Positions 42,046 to 53,655 of a stretch of 64,000 nt of DNA are shown here, one piece after another (position 1 is the stretch's first letter; the number at the start of each line of letters is the position of its first letter). Source of the DNA: Pictodentalium vernedei (Eukaryota > Mollusca > Scaphopoda > Dentaliida > Dentaliidae). The translations under genes were made by a program, and so were the position numbers. The notes below the pieces were generated by a model, which was not told the DNA's origin, did no database searches, and worked only from the letters and a program-made list of their open reading frames with translations. The stretch is from contig CM062297.1 in assembly GCA_031216915.1 (NCBI GenBank), forward strand, positions 529,440,971-529,504,970. Direction: 5' to 3'.

Positions 42046-42123
42046 GATAAAGAGTTCCTGGAGGAAGAGAGTTTATTTCTGGAAGCCTTAAAGCATTCTC
42101 CATATAATGCAGGAAATTCATAG
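42046..42123 (+). CDS. Predicted terminal exon C of the unidentified host gene
   Basis: 78 nt after the strong acceptor catacattttttgcag. 25 codons in phase 0 (DKEFLEEESLFLEALKHSPY, then NAGNS) end at TAG 42121-42123. The phase matches the end of exon B, giving ...LWKLQAMK joined to DKEFLEEESLF..., an uninterrupted charged helix. Together the three exons code for 114 C-terminal residues. Confidence 0.5.
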   Translation, partial: DKEFLEEESLFLEALKHSPYNAGNS

Positions 42124-43487
42124 CAGTGATCTACACAGGAATGTAGAGGGTATCAGAATGAAAATCTGAATCGCCAAGTTACCTTGATTTAGAGAAATGT
42201 ATGACTTCCTGCATATGTAGTACACCTTACCTAAGTAGTACAACAGGATTGTAACAGTGTGAGAGTTTCCTGACTCGTGAGTCACAGAGCTATCCACAGC
42301 TAAAGACATGCTGCCTTCCTGCATATTTAGTACACCATACTTAAGGTTTGGTCAGTAGTACAAGAAAGTAACAAGTTTCATCAGTTCAGAATCAGCTTCA
42401 TTTAGTAGGTTCCAGTGATGTTTATTTGAGTGAGAACATGCTGAACTTGTTGCCAGAATTTAAACTATGGTATATCTCAGTGCAGTATGTGTCTGCACCA
42501 GTTTCTTATCTCAGGGCTTGTAAACTTTTGCAGAAAGATCTGAATCAAGGGATTTTTCAACAAATGTTCTCAAAGTAAGAAATCCTCAACTCTTGTTCAA
42601 TACTTATTCTCCTGACCATAAACTGGTTCCGTGTAAGAAGTCTATGTCTGGGCTTCAGTTAACTGGTTAAGTGCTAGAAACCAATATTTGAGTGCTCGAG
42701 CCTCAATTAATAAAAAGGCTCTTATTGTTTATGAAGCTAAAGTCAAGAATAAAGATATCGATTAGTGCAGGTCATCAGGCTTTCAAGAATGTCCTACTTC
42801 CATGTCGGCTCTCAAATTGTTATTGATGACAAAATGGGATAGAAAGATGAAGGATAGTTGGGGAGGGGGGGGGGGTGTGTCAGTATGTATACTGAAAAAT
42901 CGAACAGGAAGCAGTAAGGAATCTCAGCAAGTAATTTGTTCCTGAATGCTAGGAAGAAAGGAAGGGGAGGGAGGGAGAAGCTAGTGAGGCACAGGGAGTA
43001 TAATAAAGGCATTCTGAGAACACTGACAAATAAGTGGCTGGCTGAAATATTTTTAATATTCTTTTCTAACATGAGTTGCTGACCACAAAATCTTTTTTTT
43101 TTTTGAATGACTCCATCTTAAATTTCATCCATTTTAATTTTTTTAAACAGAAGCTTTTGGTGCCTTCATTGGATTGTGCTCTGCAAACTTGATCAAATTC
43201 GTGACAAAAGTTATTATTTGGAAGAAAAAAATGAAATAATAAGAAAATTGAAATAGTATTGTACAGTTTCGATACTTTCATTCTGTTTGGTTTTCAGCTT
43301 CTATCAAACAATGATATAATTTCAATAAAATGTCTGCTTAATTGGAAATATCCACTCTTATCAGTGAAATATGCTGTAGGATTACCAGAGGTTTTTCTTA
43401 TTTTTACTGTGATAATACATGTACTTCACTCTGATTCTTGGAAAGATCTCTCTAGAACCTTGGCAAGAATCAGTGATATTTAGAGGT
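42124..43487. other. Probable 3' UTR and flank of the host gene
   Basis: AATAAA motifs at 42709-42714 and 42748-42753 are candidate poly(A) signals. A solo end of the TTAACTGGTTGAGTGCTAG MITE family lies at 42659. A short G-run is near 42866. No ORF of note. Confidence 0.35.
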
Positions 43488-43645
43488 TATTAATTGTTTA
43501 GTTTCATATCAGACTAGATATCAGCCCAAGGTAACTTCATAGCATCCTGAAACCAAAGGTCAAAGGCTGATGTGAAGTTACTTCATTTACCTGAGACCAA
43601 AGGTATCTTCGCTGATCTGAAACTAACCAAGTAATAACCTCTTTA
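43488..43645. mobile_element. Foldback MITE
   Basis: Terminal inverted repeats of about 29 bp: AGGTTATTAATTGTTTAGTT on the left, inverse of AACTAACCAAGTAATAACCT on the right, with inner arms GGTAACTTCA / TGAAGTTACT. About 150 bp in all, no coding. Confidence 0.6.
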
Positions 43646-43759
43646 TTTATTAAACCAAAACAAATAATTACTAAATGTTCTCAAATACTGTTGTTTCTAT
43701 TGTTTCTCATTCTTTATATAAAGTCTGAAGTTTCCGCTTCTCCTAGTTCAGCTATTCAG

Positions 43760-43910
43760 ACATCATGGCTTCCCCATTGGGGAAGCCACTACATTTGGAT
43801 AGCTAAACTATCACTTGCCGCGACGTTTAGATAGCTGAACTATCTCTATCTCATCACTAGGGATTCAGCATTGTGAGCCATCCTCGCTTACGATGCTGAA
43901 TCTTAGTTTG
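43760..43910. repeat. Cluster of three short hairpins
   Basis: GGCTTCCCCATTGGGGAAGCC; ATAGCTAAACTATC paired with the later GATAGCTGAACTAT; and GATTCAGCATTGTGAG with the later CGATGCTGAATC. Probably MITE remnants. Confidence 0.45.
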
Positions 43911-43944
43911 CATTGAATTTTGTGTACAACTCTCTTTTTTTCTC

Positions 43945-44175
43945 TTCAGCCATTTACCTAAGAGGAAAAGCAGACAACACTTGAAAACAAAATTCTTTAA
44001 TAACTTAATTTTTTTTAATTTTTGTCTCAAAAACATAGGTTATGAGCCCTCATTGGAAGGTGCTCGACGAGCTCGACATAACCTATGTTTTTGTGACAAA
44101 AAATGAAAAAAATTAGTTACTCAAGAATTTTGTTTTCAAGTGTCGTCTGCTTCTCATGTTAGGTAATCCTTACAT
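43945..44175. mobile_element. Palindromic MITE, family P1 (diverged)
   Basis: Same internal order as 49261-49502: ttttgtctcaaaaacatagg, gttatg...cataac, then cctatgtttttgtgacaaaa and aagtgtcgtctgcttc. The ends are diverged. Confidence 0.55.
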
Positions 44176-44759
44176 ATTGCTATCAACTGCTGAATCTTAG
44201 TTTGCATTGAATCTAAGTGAATTTTGTGTATGACTCTCTTGTTTTTTCTCTTCATCCACCTAATCCTTACATATTGCTATCATAAATTCTTCACCATACA
44301 AAAATTACACACTTTTTGTTATGCCAATTTTACTGATCGATTGCTTTTGAGGAATAACAGTGAATGATATCACTGTAAACAAAATGGCAGTGCCTAGTAA
44401 TGCATCAGGGGAAACAACTGTAGCTTGGTTTATATTGGCCAAGATCAACATCATATCAGCCAAGTTTGAAATCATATCAGCCAAGCTTGATAATGGGCAG
44501 TTCCAGGAAAGAAAATCTAATAAATATGTGCCTGTATTATCAGGGATGAAGAACGTAGAGTATAATGTACCAGTGCTTTATCCTACCATTTTTTTAACAC
44601 CAATACTAACCCAGCATCACAGATTTGAGATATCTGCATTGTTTGAATTTTCTCACATAGTACATCTCACTTCTATACACTTGATATTGAGATTAAAATT
44701 GTAATTCTAGATTTCTTCCCCAGCATCAGCCATATTGATTTGGCAATCTTGACTTTAGT

Positions 44760-46260
44760 TGCTGTCAATTTACTCATGAATGTCTTTTCTGATCAGTCTC
44801 ATCTCTTGATGATATGTTGAGGATGGGTGGTGAGAGCTTCCTTTTGATATTTGTCTGGATTTGAAATTGCCATGTTGATTTTAAGTTTCCGTCAATTAAC
44901 TCCAGAATGCTTTCACTGACCAGTCTCATTTCTTGATGATGTATTGAGGATGGATAGAAGAGTTTTCCTTTTGATAACTGCATGGGTGTCATGTACAATA
45001 GGGCATCTTGATTTTGTTTTCTCTCAGTTAACTCATGAATGCCTTCACTGATCAGTGTCATCTCTTGGTGATGTGTTGGGGTGGGTAGTTGTGGTTCTTT
45101 TCGATAATGTTCTGTATTCAGTATTCAATATGGCTGTCACTGTGGCCATCTTGGTTTTGGCTTTTCGTCAGTTAATGCAAGAATGTCTTCACTGATCAGT
45201 CCCATGGTGATGTATTGCCGATGGGTAGTGGAAGGTTTCTTTCGGTAATTATTTGTATTCAATATACAATATGGCCATGACAGCCATCTTGGTTTGGGTT
45301 TCCATCAATCAACTCAAAAGTGTTCCTTTTGAGAACTGCATGGGTGTCATGTACAATAGGACATCATGATTTTGTTTTCTCTCAATTAACTCAAGAATGC
45401 CTTCATTGATCAGTGTCATCTCTTGGTGATGTGTTGAGGGTGGCTAGTGAAAGGTTCTATTCCATAATTGTCCCGATTCCATATCCAATATGGTTTTCAC
45501 AGCAGTTGTCTCGATTTTGGTTTCCATCAATTAACACAAGAATGCATGCCTTCATTGACCAGACTCATCTCTTGGTGATGTGTTGAGGATGAGTAATGGA
45601 AGGCTCCTTTCAATAATTGCGAGGTTTTGCTATCCAATATGACTATAGTGGCCATCTTGGTTTTAGTTTCCGTCAGTTAACTCAAGAATGCTTTCTGATC
45701 ACCCTCATCTCTTGGTGATGTCTAGATTCTATATACAATAGGGCTGCCATAGCAAATTGATTTGGTTTCTATCAATTAACTTAAGAATGCCTTCACTGGC
45801 AAGTCTCATCTCTTGGAGATGTGTTAAATGTGTTGAGGATGGATGGGCAGTTGAAGGTTTCTTTTGATAATTTTCTGAATTCGATATCAAAGTGGCTTCT
45901 ATGGTGACTATCATGATTTTGGTTTTTGTCAATTAAATCAAGAATGCCTTCACTGATCAGTCTCATCTTTTGATGATGTGTTGAAGGTGGGTAGTGGCAG
46001 ATTCATTTTGATAATTGTCAGGATGCAATATCCAATATGGCTGCCATGGTGGCCATCTTGATTTTGTTTTTCATCAGTTAACTCAAGAATACCTTCACTG
46101 ATTGGTTTCATCTCTTTGTAATGTATTGCAGATAGGTAGTGGAAAGTTCCTTTCAATAATTGTTTGGATTCCATATAGATTTTGCTATGAGAGACATATT
46201 GATTGTGGTTTCCGTAACTTAACTCAAAAATGACTTTAATGATAAGTCTCATAACCATTA
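44760..46260 (+). repeat. Tandem array of ~11 diverged ~130-150-bp units
   Basis: The phrase agtctcatctcttgatgatg returns at about 44795, 44923, 45056, 45200, 45415, 45564, 45702, 45803, 45959, 46106 and 46247. Each unit also carries a caattaactcaagaatgcct phrase and a variable atatggctgccatggtggcc segment. No coding potential. It may be the core of a Helitron-like element whose ends I could not identify. Confidence 0.6.
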
Positions 46261-46667
46261 TAAACTCAACTTAACACTAAAACACCAACCTTGTCAATAT
46301 ACAGTCAGGGGCATATGCCACGCTTTGAATTGCTTCTGTTGTATAAGTTTCATTCGCGAGTGATCTTAAGTATAGAATTAACTGTTGTAAAAATTCCTTG
46401 ATAGCTGCTAGTGGATAAATGAAAGTAGTAGTTCTTGTGTTTTTCTGGTTTTGATCTTGTTCATTTGAGAGGACCAAAATGAAGTTGATTTTCAGTTTTC
46501 TGCACAACACAAAACTTACATGAACAGTTTGTGCATAGCACTTGGTGGGTTTAGCAGATGCACTTGGTAAAGGGTTGAGCAATCAGATGGTATGCTTTAG
46601 TGGTAACTTTAATTGATTGACAACTTAATCATTTTGTTACAAAGAACAACTGATTTAGGAACTGTTT

Positions 46668-46918
46668 TAAACCCTTTACCGAATGTAGTGGCCAAAACTG
46701 GCTAGCGTCATTCACGAAAATCGCCATTCAATCTTCATTATTTTTTTTTATTTTGTCTTAAAAATGTAGCATATGACCACTCATTGGAATGAGGTGACTG
46801 AGCTCATTCCAATGAATGGCATAAGCTATGTTTTTGATGCAAAAAAATGAAAAAAATTAGTTATTTAAGAATTTTGTTTGCAAGAATCGTCTGCCTTCCA
46901 GTTTGGGTAAAGGGTTAA
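46668..46918. mobile_element. Palindromic MITE, family P1
   Basis: Ends AAACCCTTTACC and GGGTAAAGGGTTAA. The core hairpin is ATGACCACTCATTGGAATGA with TCATTCCAATGAATGG-like arms. About 250 bp, TTAA-type ends. Confidence 0.65.
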
Positions 46919-47261
46919 GTTAACATAAGTGTGAGATACACATATCATCCTGATGTATTCACACAATCTGTCAATAGCATTAGAGCATTTTACATCCAAA
47001 TGTATAACTTCAGCAATGTAATTATTGATAATAGAATGTAGTTTGTATATCATTTTTTTGTATGATTTTTGTATTAAGAAATATGTGCATAGTTAAACTT
47101 GTATTAAATGTAGCTTAAATTATTCATCAAGAAATTGTGATATTAAATGTACAGAAATAGCCTAATGTTTATGTGGTGGATTGAATGTCAAACAATTTAT
47201 ACATGAAGAATAATTAGTATTAACCCTTAGATCACCATACAGCCACAAATTGCCCCATTTA

Positions 47262-47327
47262 TTAGTCCCCTACGGGAACCGTAAGGGGACTATAGGATTG
47301 CACTCCGTCTGTCTGTCTGTCTGTCCA

Positions 47328-47388
<61 letters not shown>

Positions 47389-47820
47389 TTTTTATGTTAC
47401 CACCTCTCCCTCCAACATGCTTTAAGCTACACCTTTCATATTTGGTACATGGATAAATGGTTCTAAGGGGATGATGCACACTCAAAATTTTTTTTTCAAA
47501 ATCCAAGATGGCAGAATGGCAGCCATTTTTGTTGTGTTTTTTAAGCTTTTTTTTTCTCTATTTTCATGTTACCACCCCTCCCACCAACATGGTTCAAGCT
47601 ACACTTTGCATATTTGGCACATGGATAGAGGTTTGGGAGGGGATGATGCACGTTCAATATTTTTTTTTCAAAATCCAAGATGGCGGCCATTTTTGTTGTG
47701 TTTTTTAAGCTTTTTTCTCTATTTTATGTTACCACCCCTCACTCCAACATGGTTCAAGCTACACTTTTTATATCTGGCACATGGATAGAGGGTTGTAATG
47801 GGATGTTGCACGTTCAATAT

Positions 47821-47877
<57 letters not shown>

Positions 47878-48256
47878 TTTTATGTTACGACCTCTCCCTC
47901 TAATATGCTTCAATCTACACCTTTCATATTTGGTACATGGATAAATGGTTCTGAGGGGATGATGCACAGTCAATATTTATTTTTCAAATCCAAGATGGCA
48001 GAATGGCGGCCATTTTTGTTGTGTTTTTTAAGCTTTTTTCTCTATTTTATGTTACCACCCGTCCCTCCAACATGGTTCAAGCTACGCCTTTCATATATGG
48101 TACATGGATAAAGGGTTGTGAGGGGACTATGCACGCTCAATATTTTTTTTTCAAAATCCAAGATGCTTATATACTCTAGTGTCTTCTGTGACAAAAACAC
48201 CTTATGTCACAAAAGCGCCGTAGGGGACTAATACCACCTCGGTGGTCAAACACTTG
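47262..48256 (+). mobile_element. Family V Helitron-like element with (GTCT)n tracts
   Basis: The 5' TTAGTCCCCTAC foldback is matched by the inverse GTAGGGGACTAA near the 3' end. A (CTGT)n tract follows the 5' foldback and a second one lies at 47823-47878. Core units begin tatgttaccacc at about 47393, 47567, 47727, 47881 and 48047 (spacing 154-174). The end has the hairpin ACCACCTCGGTGGT and CTTG followed by TTTTT. The Cys/Leu/Ser/Val frames are translations of (GTCT)n. Confidence 0.7.
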
Positions 48257-48472
48257 TTTTTCTCTGAAAACATTCCAAGTGTATTCTTTGAGAACTTTAC
48301 TGGCAGGATGCATTTATCTTGACAGTGTTTTTGCATCGTTGCTGGCTGCCTATACAGTCATCCAACAATAATGTAGAAACACAGCAAAGTCAACTGAAGC
48401 AGTGTACTTGCATATATACGGTAGTTATTAACTTAAAATTAATCTGAGACCTCAAGGGTTAATTAAATTTAA

Positions 48473-48650
48473 ATGCATGTACTTACCTCTTTCTACCCTG
48501 CATTACCACTCTCTACCCTGCATTACCTCTTTCTACCCTGCATTACCTCTTTTACCTCTTTCAACCCTGCATTACCTCTTTCTACCCTGCATTACCTCTT
48601 TTACCTCTTTCTACCCGCATTACCTCTTTCAACCCTGTGTTACAGAATGA
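48473..48650 (+). repeat. ~20-bp minisatellite
   Basis: About eight units of tacctctttctaccctgcat with occasional shortened copies. Confidence 0.7.
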
Positions 48651-48796
48651 TATCCTGTTTGCAGCAATATTGGTTAATTTATTTTGTTTTCATAGGGCAG
48701 TTCATTAATAACTTAATCCAATAATTCTAAAAAAATTCTGTGTCAGTTAAATACATTGGGGGAATGGCTGGCCAAAGATCAGATCATTTGTGATGA

Positions 48797-49264
48797 TTAA
48801 CCCTTTACTTAATGAATCAGCAGTTTCCACCTGCATAATTACCAATTGTGCAGTTGGAAAAAACAAATTTTTCAAAAGTTTTCAACAAAATCATATCGTG
48901 TGACCCCTTCATTAGAACAAGCTCGTCCGAATGAGGGGGTCACATGATATGGGTTTGTTGAAATTTCTTGAAAAATAAAAAAAAAATAAAATTAATTGGT
49001 TGAGTGCTAGAAGTCACTATCAGGGCTACCAGAGCAAAAGCCAATATTTTCCTTGTTTATGTTTCATATTCAGTCAAACGCAAGTAATAGTTTGTTCTTA
49101 TAAATTTGTTTTATTACAGCTTATTGCAGAGTGCCTGTGGGCACGCTCCAATAAGTTGAAATAAACCAAATTTTGAATAACAATTTCAGACCACCAAAAT
49201 AATCTAGCCCTCAATCAGTTAAATTAACAAATTTTGATATCCTGTGCATTGGGTGAAGGTTTAA
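48797..49264. mobile_element. P1-like palindromic MITE carrying a nested P2 MITE
   Basis: The outer ends TTAACCCTTTACTTAA (48797) and the inverse GGGTGAAGGTTTAA (to 49264) enclose a hairpin (GTGACCCCTTCATT with arms to 48955) and a complete P2 element (48992-49222). Without P2 the outer element is ~237 bp, the size of the neighbouring P1 copy. It shares its terminal TTAA with the next P1 at 49261. Confidence 0.6.
48992..49222. mobile_element. Family P2 MITE (nested)
   Basis: Ends TTAATTGGTTGAGTGCTAGA and the inverse of TCTAGCCCTCAATCAGTTAA, with a central hairpin (TTATTGCAGAGTGCC / GGCACGCTCCAATAA). 231 bp with TTAA at each end. Confidence 0.65.
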
Positions 49265-49502
49265 CCCTTTACCTAACCTGAAAAGCAGACGACACTTGCA
49301 AAAATAATTCTTGAATAACTGATTCTTTTCATTTTTTGTCTCAAAAATATAGGTTATGACCCCTCGTTGGAACGAGCTCGTTCCAACGAGGGGTCATAAC
49401 CTATGTTTTTGGGACAAAAAATGAAAAAATAATGAAAATTAATTGGCGATTTTTGAGAATAGCGCTGGCCGGTTTTGGCCGTTACATTGGGTAAAGGGTT
49501 AA
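49261..49502. mobile_element. Family P1 MITE, best copy
   Basis: TTAACCCTTTACCTAA and TTGGGTAAAGGGTTAA ends with a near-perfect central palindrome (ATAGGTTATGACCCCTCGTT and its complement, ~45-bp arms around GAACGAGCTCGTTC). 242 bp. TTAA target preference fits piggyBac-like or related transposases. No transposase source was seen in the window. Confidence 0.75.
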
Positions 49503-49759
49503 ACCATTTCTACTGAATATAATTTTTCTGAAGTACACCCAATAAAAATATGATCTAGCATTTTTGTATGGAAACTGACCATTAGCTCATCTGTGAGCAC
49601 AGGAAATTATTTATTCCAAATACATAGTTCTCAGGCTCAATCATGGTATCGTCGTGAGTATCTATGCAAAAAACATGTTAGATTCCCTCTATTTATCACA
49701 CCACATGCTTCACATGTCATGTATAACAGCCTAAACATCTGCATTGAAAGATTATTTTT

Positions 49760-50885
49760 ATGCCCTTGCCATGAAATGGCTGGAGGCATATAGAGTTGCG
49801 CTTGTTCGTCCGCATTGCATCATTCCAAAATAACAGTTTTCCAGACATTTTTTTCACCATACATTGAGATAATTGGCTGATTTAACAAATGTGGCTTTGT
49901 CATGGGTGCCTACAAATCAAGTTTGGTCCCAGATGGATGATTTTTTGCAGACTTATTGACCTTGCACTTAGTTTATGATTTGAAAACTCAGAGAACCAGT
50001 TTTCCTGACTTTTTTTTTTTGCCTTATGTTCAGATAATTGGCTTATTTCTGATATGTGACTCACTCCTGGAAATGAGACAGGTGCGAGTGCAATTACTCC
50101 CGTCAGCACCCGTGTTTTCTATTTTATGGGAGCTAAAAATTGCACTCGTTGAAAAATATTGTGGAGCACTAATATACTGTGAGGGCATACAAATTTGTGT
50201 TGTTTTGAGAAAGCAGCACTCTGCAACCAGTGGCAAGTTACTGTCATAATTCAGCAATTCCTTATACATTTACATGTAGCCCCTTGAACCCGATCGGCTG
50301 CTTTTCTGGCCAGGAACATGATACGTTATTAAATAGGATGGCTGTTCAGTAAATGTGCGAGGTAGAGCAATCAATATTTTCAACATGCAGCCCCGAGGCT
50401 GCACGTTCAAAATATTGATTGGACTACCTCAAATAATGAATATGGACTCTTCTGCCATTGAACTGGCATGGAAGATACCACTAGAATTCAAAGGTTTCTG
50501 GTGTTTGGTGACAGTATTCCCTCGAAAATTCATACACTAACATTTTACAGGTGTAATTTACTCCCGTCTCTGAATTCACAGGAGCTTAAAACTGCACCCG
50601 TCAATTTTGTTCATTTCCAGCACTGATGTGACTTTGTCATGGGTACCTACAAATCAAATTCAAGTTTGTCTTGGTCGGATGAGTTTTCGGGGAATTATTG
50701 AGCTTGAACTTTGTTTATGATGTGAAAACTTAGAAACTCAGTTTTACAGACTTTTTTTCTCTATACGTTTAGATAACTGGCTGATTTCTGGTATATGGCT
50801 TTGTTATGGGTACCTACAGGCATGTAAAGCCATTGCTTAATCATGCTACCTCGTGGGGGCATACATGTCATACTGACACATCTAG
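49760..50885 (+). mobile_element. Helitron-like element related to family W
   Basis: The 5' foldback TATGCCCTTGCCAT / ATGGCTGGAGGCATA is followed by TTCGTCCGC. The core units carry gataattggctgatttc (about 49870, 50033 and 50765). The 3' end is GGGGGCAT, the hairpin GTCATACTGAC and CTAG followed by TTTT. A separate foldback (50359-50430) is inserted inside. Confidence 0.55.
50359..50430. repeat. 72-bp foldback
   Basis: GAGGTAG...CTACCTC outside, CAATCAATATTTT / AAAATATTGATTG, and TGCAGCC / GGCTGCA at the tip. Arms about 33 bp with few mismatches. Confidence 0.65.
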
Positions 50886-51045
50886 TTTTCATTTTTTGTT
50901 TCAAAAACAGCTTATAACCCTTATTGAAATGGGCTCAGTGAGCTCGTTCTAATGAAGGGGCATAAGCTACGTTTTTGACACAAAAAATGAAGTTATTCAA
51001 GAATTTTGCTTGCAAACATTGTCTGCCTTCTATGTTAAGAAACAG
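50886..51045. mobile_element. P1-core palindrome
   Basis: ttttttgtttcaaaaacagc, then gggctcagtgagctcg at the tip, then gctacgtttttgacacaaaa and the family's gcaaacattgtctgccttct. Terminal CCCTTTACC not seen. Confidence 0.5.
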
Positions 51046-51329
51046 CAAGTATTCAACCAATTAGACCTTTCTGAAGACATCATTGAGCTCTGACAAACAA
51101 GGTATTATTGGTTGAATTCTTTTATTGCATTTTGGGAAAATATGGATTCTGAAAACATTGGAAGTTCAGAAACAGAGAGTGGACCTTTGAGTGTGTTTAT
51201 GTATTAGGGAGCTGGAAGATTAGTACTGTTGGGATGTGGCTTTATTAACTGAATCCCATTTGGTATGGTTACATTTTGTTGAATCCACTTGTCAAAAATT
51301 GTCAATGGTGTGACCATAAGCCAGAAAAT

Positions 51330-51562
51330 TAGCAGACTGTCATCTGCAAAATGAGGTTGCCAGAAGGTGAATTTAGTGATGCTACCCTGCACAGCAGGGT
51401 AGCATCACTAAATTTACCCTCTGTGAACCTCAATCTGAATCAGGGTCTCAAAACTAAAAAGAAAGAGGTACCCAGAGGATAAATTGGCCTACTGTATGGG
51501 ATAGCATCATCAAATTCACCCTCCGGGGACCTCATTCTGCAAATGTCAGACTGCTTATTTTC
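51330..51562. mobile_element. Three-armed foldback MITE
   Basis: The arm at 51340-51390 (GCAGACTGTCATCTGCAAAA ... GATGCTACCCTG) is complementary both to the adjacent 51391-51440 (perfect 22-bp tip ATGCTACCCTGC / GCAGGGTAGCAT) and to the distal 51500-51560 (CACCCTCCGGGGACCTCATT, TTTGCAG...GTCTGCT pattern). No coding. Confidence 0.6.
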
Positions 51563-52089
51563 AGGCCTGTGTGACTATTCACCAATTTGAGAATAAATGT
51601 AGCTTCTATGTGGACAAGTCACATTATTTATATAGACGTTACAGTTGATGAATTGTAATCCTCAGGTTGTTATTAAAATTTAAAATTCTTCTATATATTG
51701 AGTTGAGTTGTTGATCATCACAAAAACAAGTGCTTTCAAATTATGTAGGATATATGTACTAAATTTTTGTTTATCTCTCTGATTAGCAAACAAGAAACCA
51801 ACTGTAAGAAGATGCCACCTTTATGTGCTACACGATAGTAATTTGAGAAACTTGAATAATTTTGTAACCTACTGGAGATTTAGAACACCTGTCTAAAGTA
51901 GGGGTGAGCTGAAGTCATCACTCTTGCTTGTTGTGAAGGTGGTATTTGAGCTCTCTTCAAAACCCCTGGCCCAATTTCAATAAAAGAATTGTGAGTAATG
52001 GTTAGGGTGGGGCATTTCAGTTGTGTTTAAATAATACCCACCACCCACCCCTGGAAGAAGTTGGACAAAAGCCCTCACATTTTATTTTG
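51563..52089. other. Mixed repeat-like sequence without clear elements
   Basis: No exon or ORF recognised. 51905-52080 resembles family Z core sequence (gaaggtggtatttgagctct, aattgtgagtaatggttagg) and may be an older fragment. Confidence 0.35.
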
Positions 52090-53655
52090 AGCTCACCTGA
52101 CTGAAAGTCAGGGTGAGCTTTTCTTATCACTCTTCGTCCATCCGTCTGTCCTGCGTGAAGGTGGTGTTTGAGCCTCTTTCTCCTAAACCACTGGCCACAT
52201 TTTAATTAAATTTCATGTAAGTAGTGGTTATAGAGGGGCATTTTTGATTTTTATGCAAATTAGGTTTCTGCTCATATTGAGCCGACGTGTGGGGAAAAAA
52301 TGGCCAAATTTTTTGAAAATCTTCTTCTAATGAACCACCAGTAGCAGAGACTTGATATGTGGTTTTCAGAGTCCTTTTGAGGTTTAGAATCAAGTTTGTT
52401 CAAGAAAAGTTTGTCGGGCATTATTTGCCCTCGTTATGGGACGGGCAAGAATTTTTGCCAGTCCCAAAATTTCTATTTTCCAAACCGAGAGGCAGATTTG
52501 AACCAAATTTGATATGAGGGCTTATTGGGTCATAAGTACTTAATTTATGCCCCAATTTTTTTTTCCCGTCGCCCCATGGGAACTGCAGGAGCTAAACATA
52601 GAAAAAAATTAAAATGCCCATATCTCCAAAACTACACGGCACTGAGAATTCTTATTTGGTGTGAAGCTTCCGTAGGACCAACAGAATGGAATGGTAAAAA
52701 AAAATTGCTATCGGTTTTATCATGGGGTACTTTTGGGGGACTTTGAAAAAGTGCTGAGTCAGCATTTTTTAACACTGTGGGTAATGGGAAAAACATGTCA
52801 GACTACTTTTCTCCCAAACCACTGCTCCAAAAGCTTTCAATTTTCACATATAACATCTTTGGAAGATTGTTTCACATGTTTATTGAAAGCAATTTCCTGG
52901 GTCCATATTTGGGCTCTCGATGGTAGCCCAAATGTTCAAATTAGTGCAGTATGAGGAATATTCTTTAAAAATCTTCTTCAGATCTACCAATAAGAATCTT
53001 TTGATATTTGGTATGCAGCATGCTTCCTTATGGAGGTGAGATTCAAGTTTGTTCAAGCCAAGTCCCTGGGTTCATATTTAGACTGAAAATTTGGGGCCCC
53101 GTTCCGGACTTAGAAATTTTGGACCAAAATCTGGAAATTTTTTTTTTGTTTTTTTATGCGCTTCGGACAATTTTAAGACAAAAATTTTTTTTTTTTACAC
53201 TGAAAATTTGGAGCCCTGGTGGGACTTAGAAAATTTTGGACCAAAATCCGGACATTTTTTTTTGTTTTTTATGCATTTCGGTCAATTTTAAGAAAAAAAA
53301 TTTTTTTTACACTGAAAATTTGGGGTCTGGGTGGGACAAAATTTGGACCAAAATCCGGAAATTAGTTTTTTGTTTTTTTATGCATTTTAAGAAGAAAAAA
53401 AAAATTTAGGCTGAAAATATTTTGTTTGGAAAAAAAAAACTGTTTTTTATGTGTTTATCTCAATTTTGGGACGCATAAGTGCAGGAACTGAAAATAGAAG
53501 GAAAATCCTGTGTATTGTGTGGGTACAATCGCTTCATCTAGTTGGTATATGCTTTTCTTAGGAGGGGCGTATGCAGCTTATTCAAGTCACGTCCCTGGTT
53601 TGATATTTAGACTACCATGTCAGGTGAGCGCCCTCAGGCCCCCTGGGGCCTCTTG
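52090..53655 (+). mobile_element. Family Z Helitron-like element (second full copy)
   Basis: The 5' hairpin AGCTCACCTGACTGAAAGTC closes on GGGTGAGCT, followed by CGTCCATCCGTCTGTCC. The 3' end carries GTCAGGTGAGC (exact inverse of GCTCACCTGAC), the hairpin AGGCCCCCTGGGGCCT and CTTG followed by T. The interior has diverged core units and a separate ~120-bp triplication at 53067-53400. Confidence 0.7.
53067..53400 (+). repeat. ~120-bp unit repeated three times
   Basis: The units start actgaaaatttgg and contain ttttggaccaaaatc, a T/G run and caattttaagac. Internal to the family Z element. Confidence 0.6.

Noticed and set aside
47250..48111. Cys/Leu/Ser/Val repeat proteins on the plus strand
   Set aside because: Direct translation of (GTCT)n microsatellite and repeated core units of a non-coding element.
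50030..50269. Minus-strand ORF possibly encoding a small protein
   Set aside because: Lies in a tandem-core element without splice sites or a recognisable motif.
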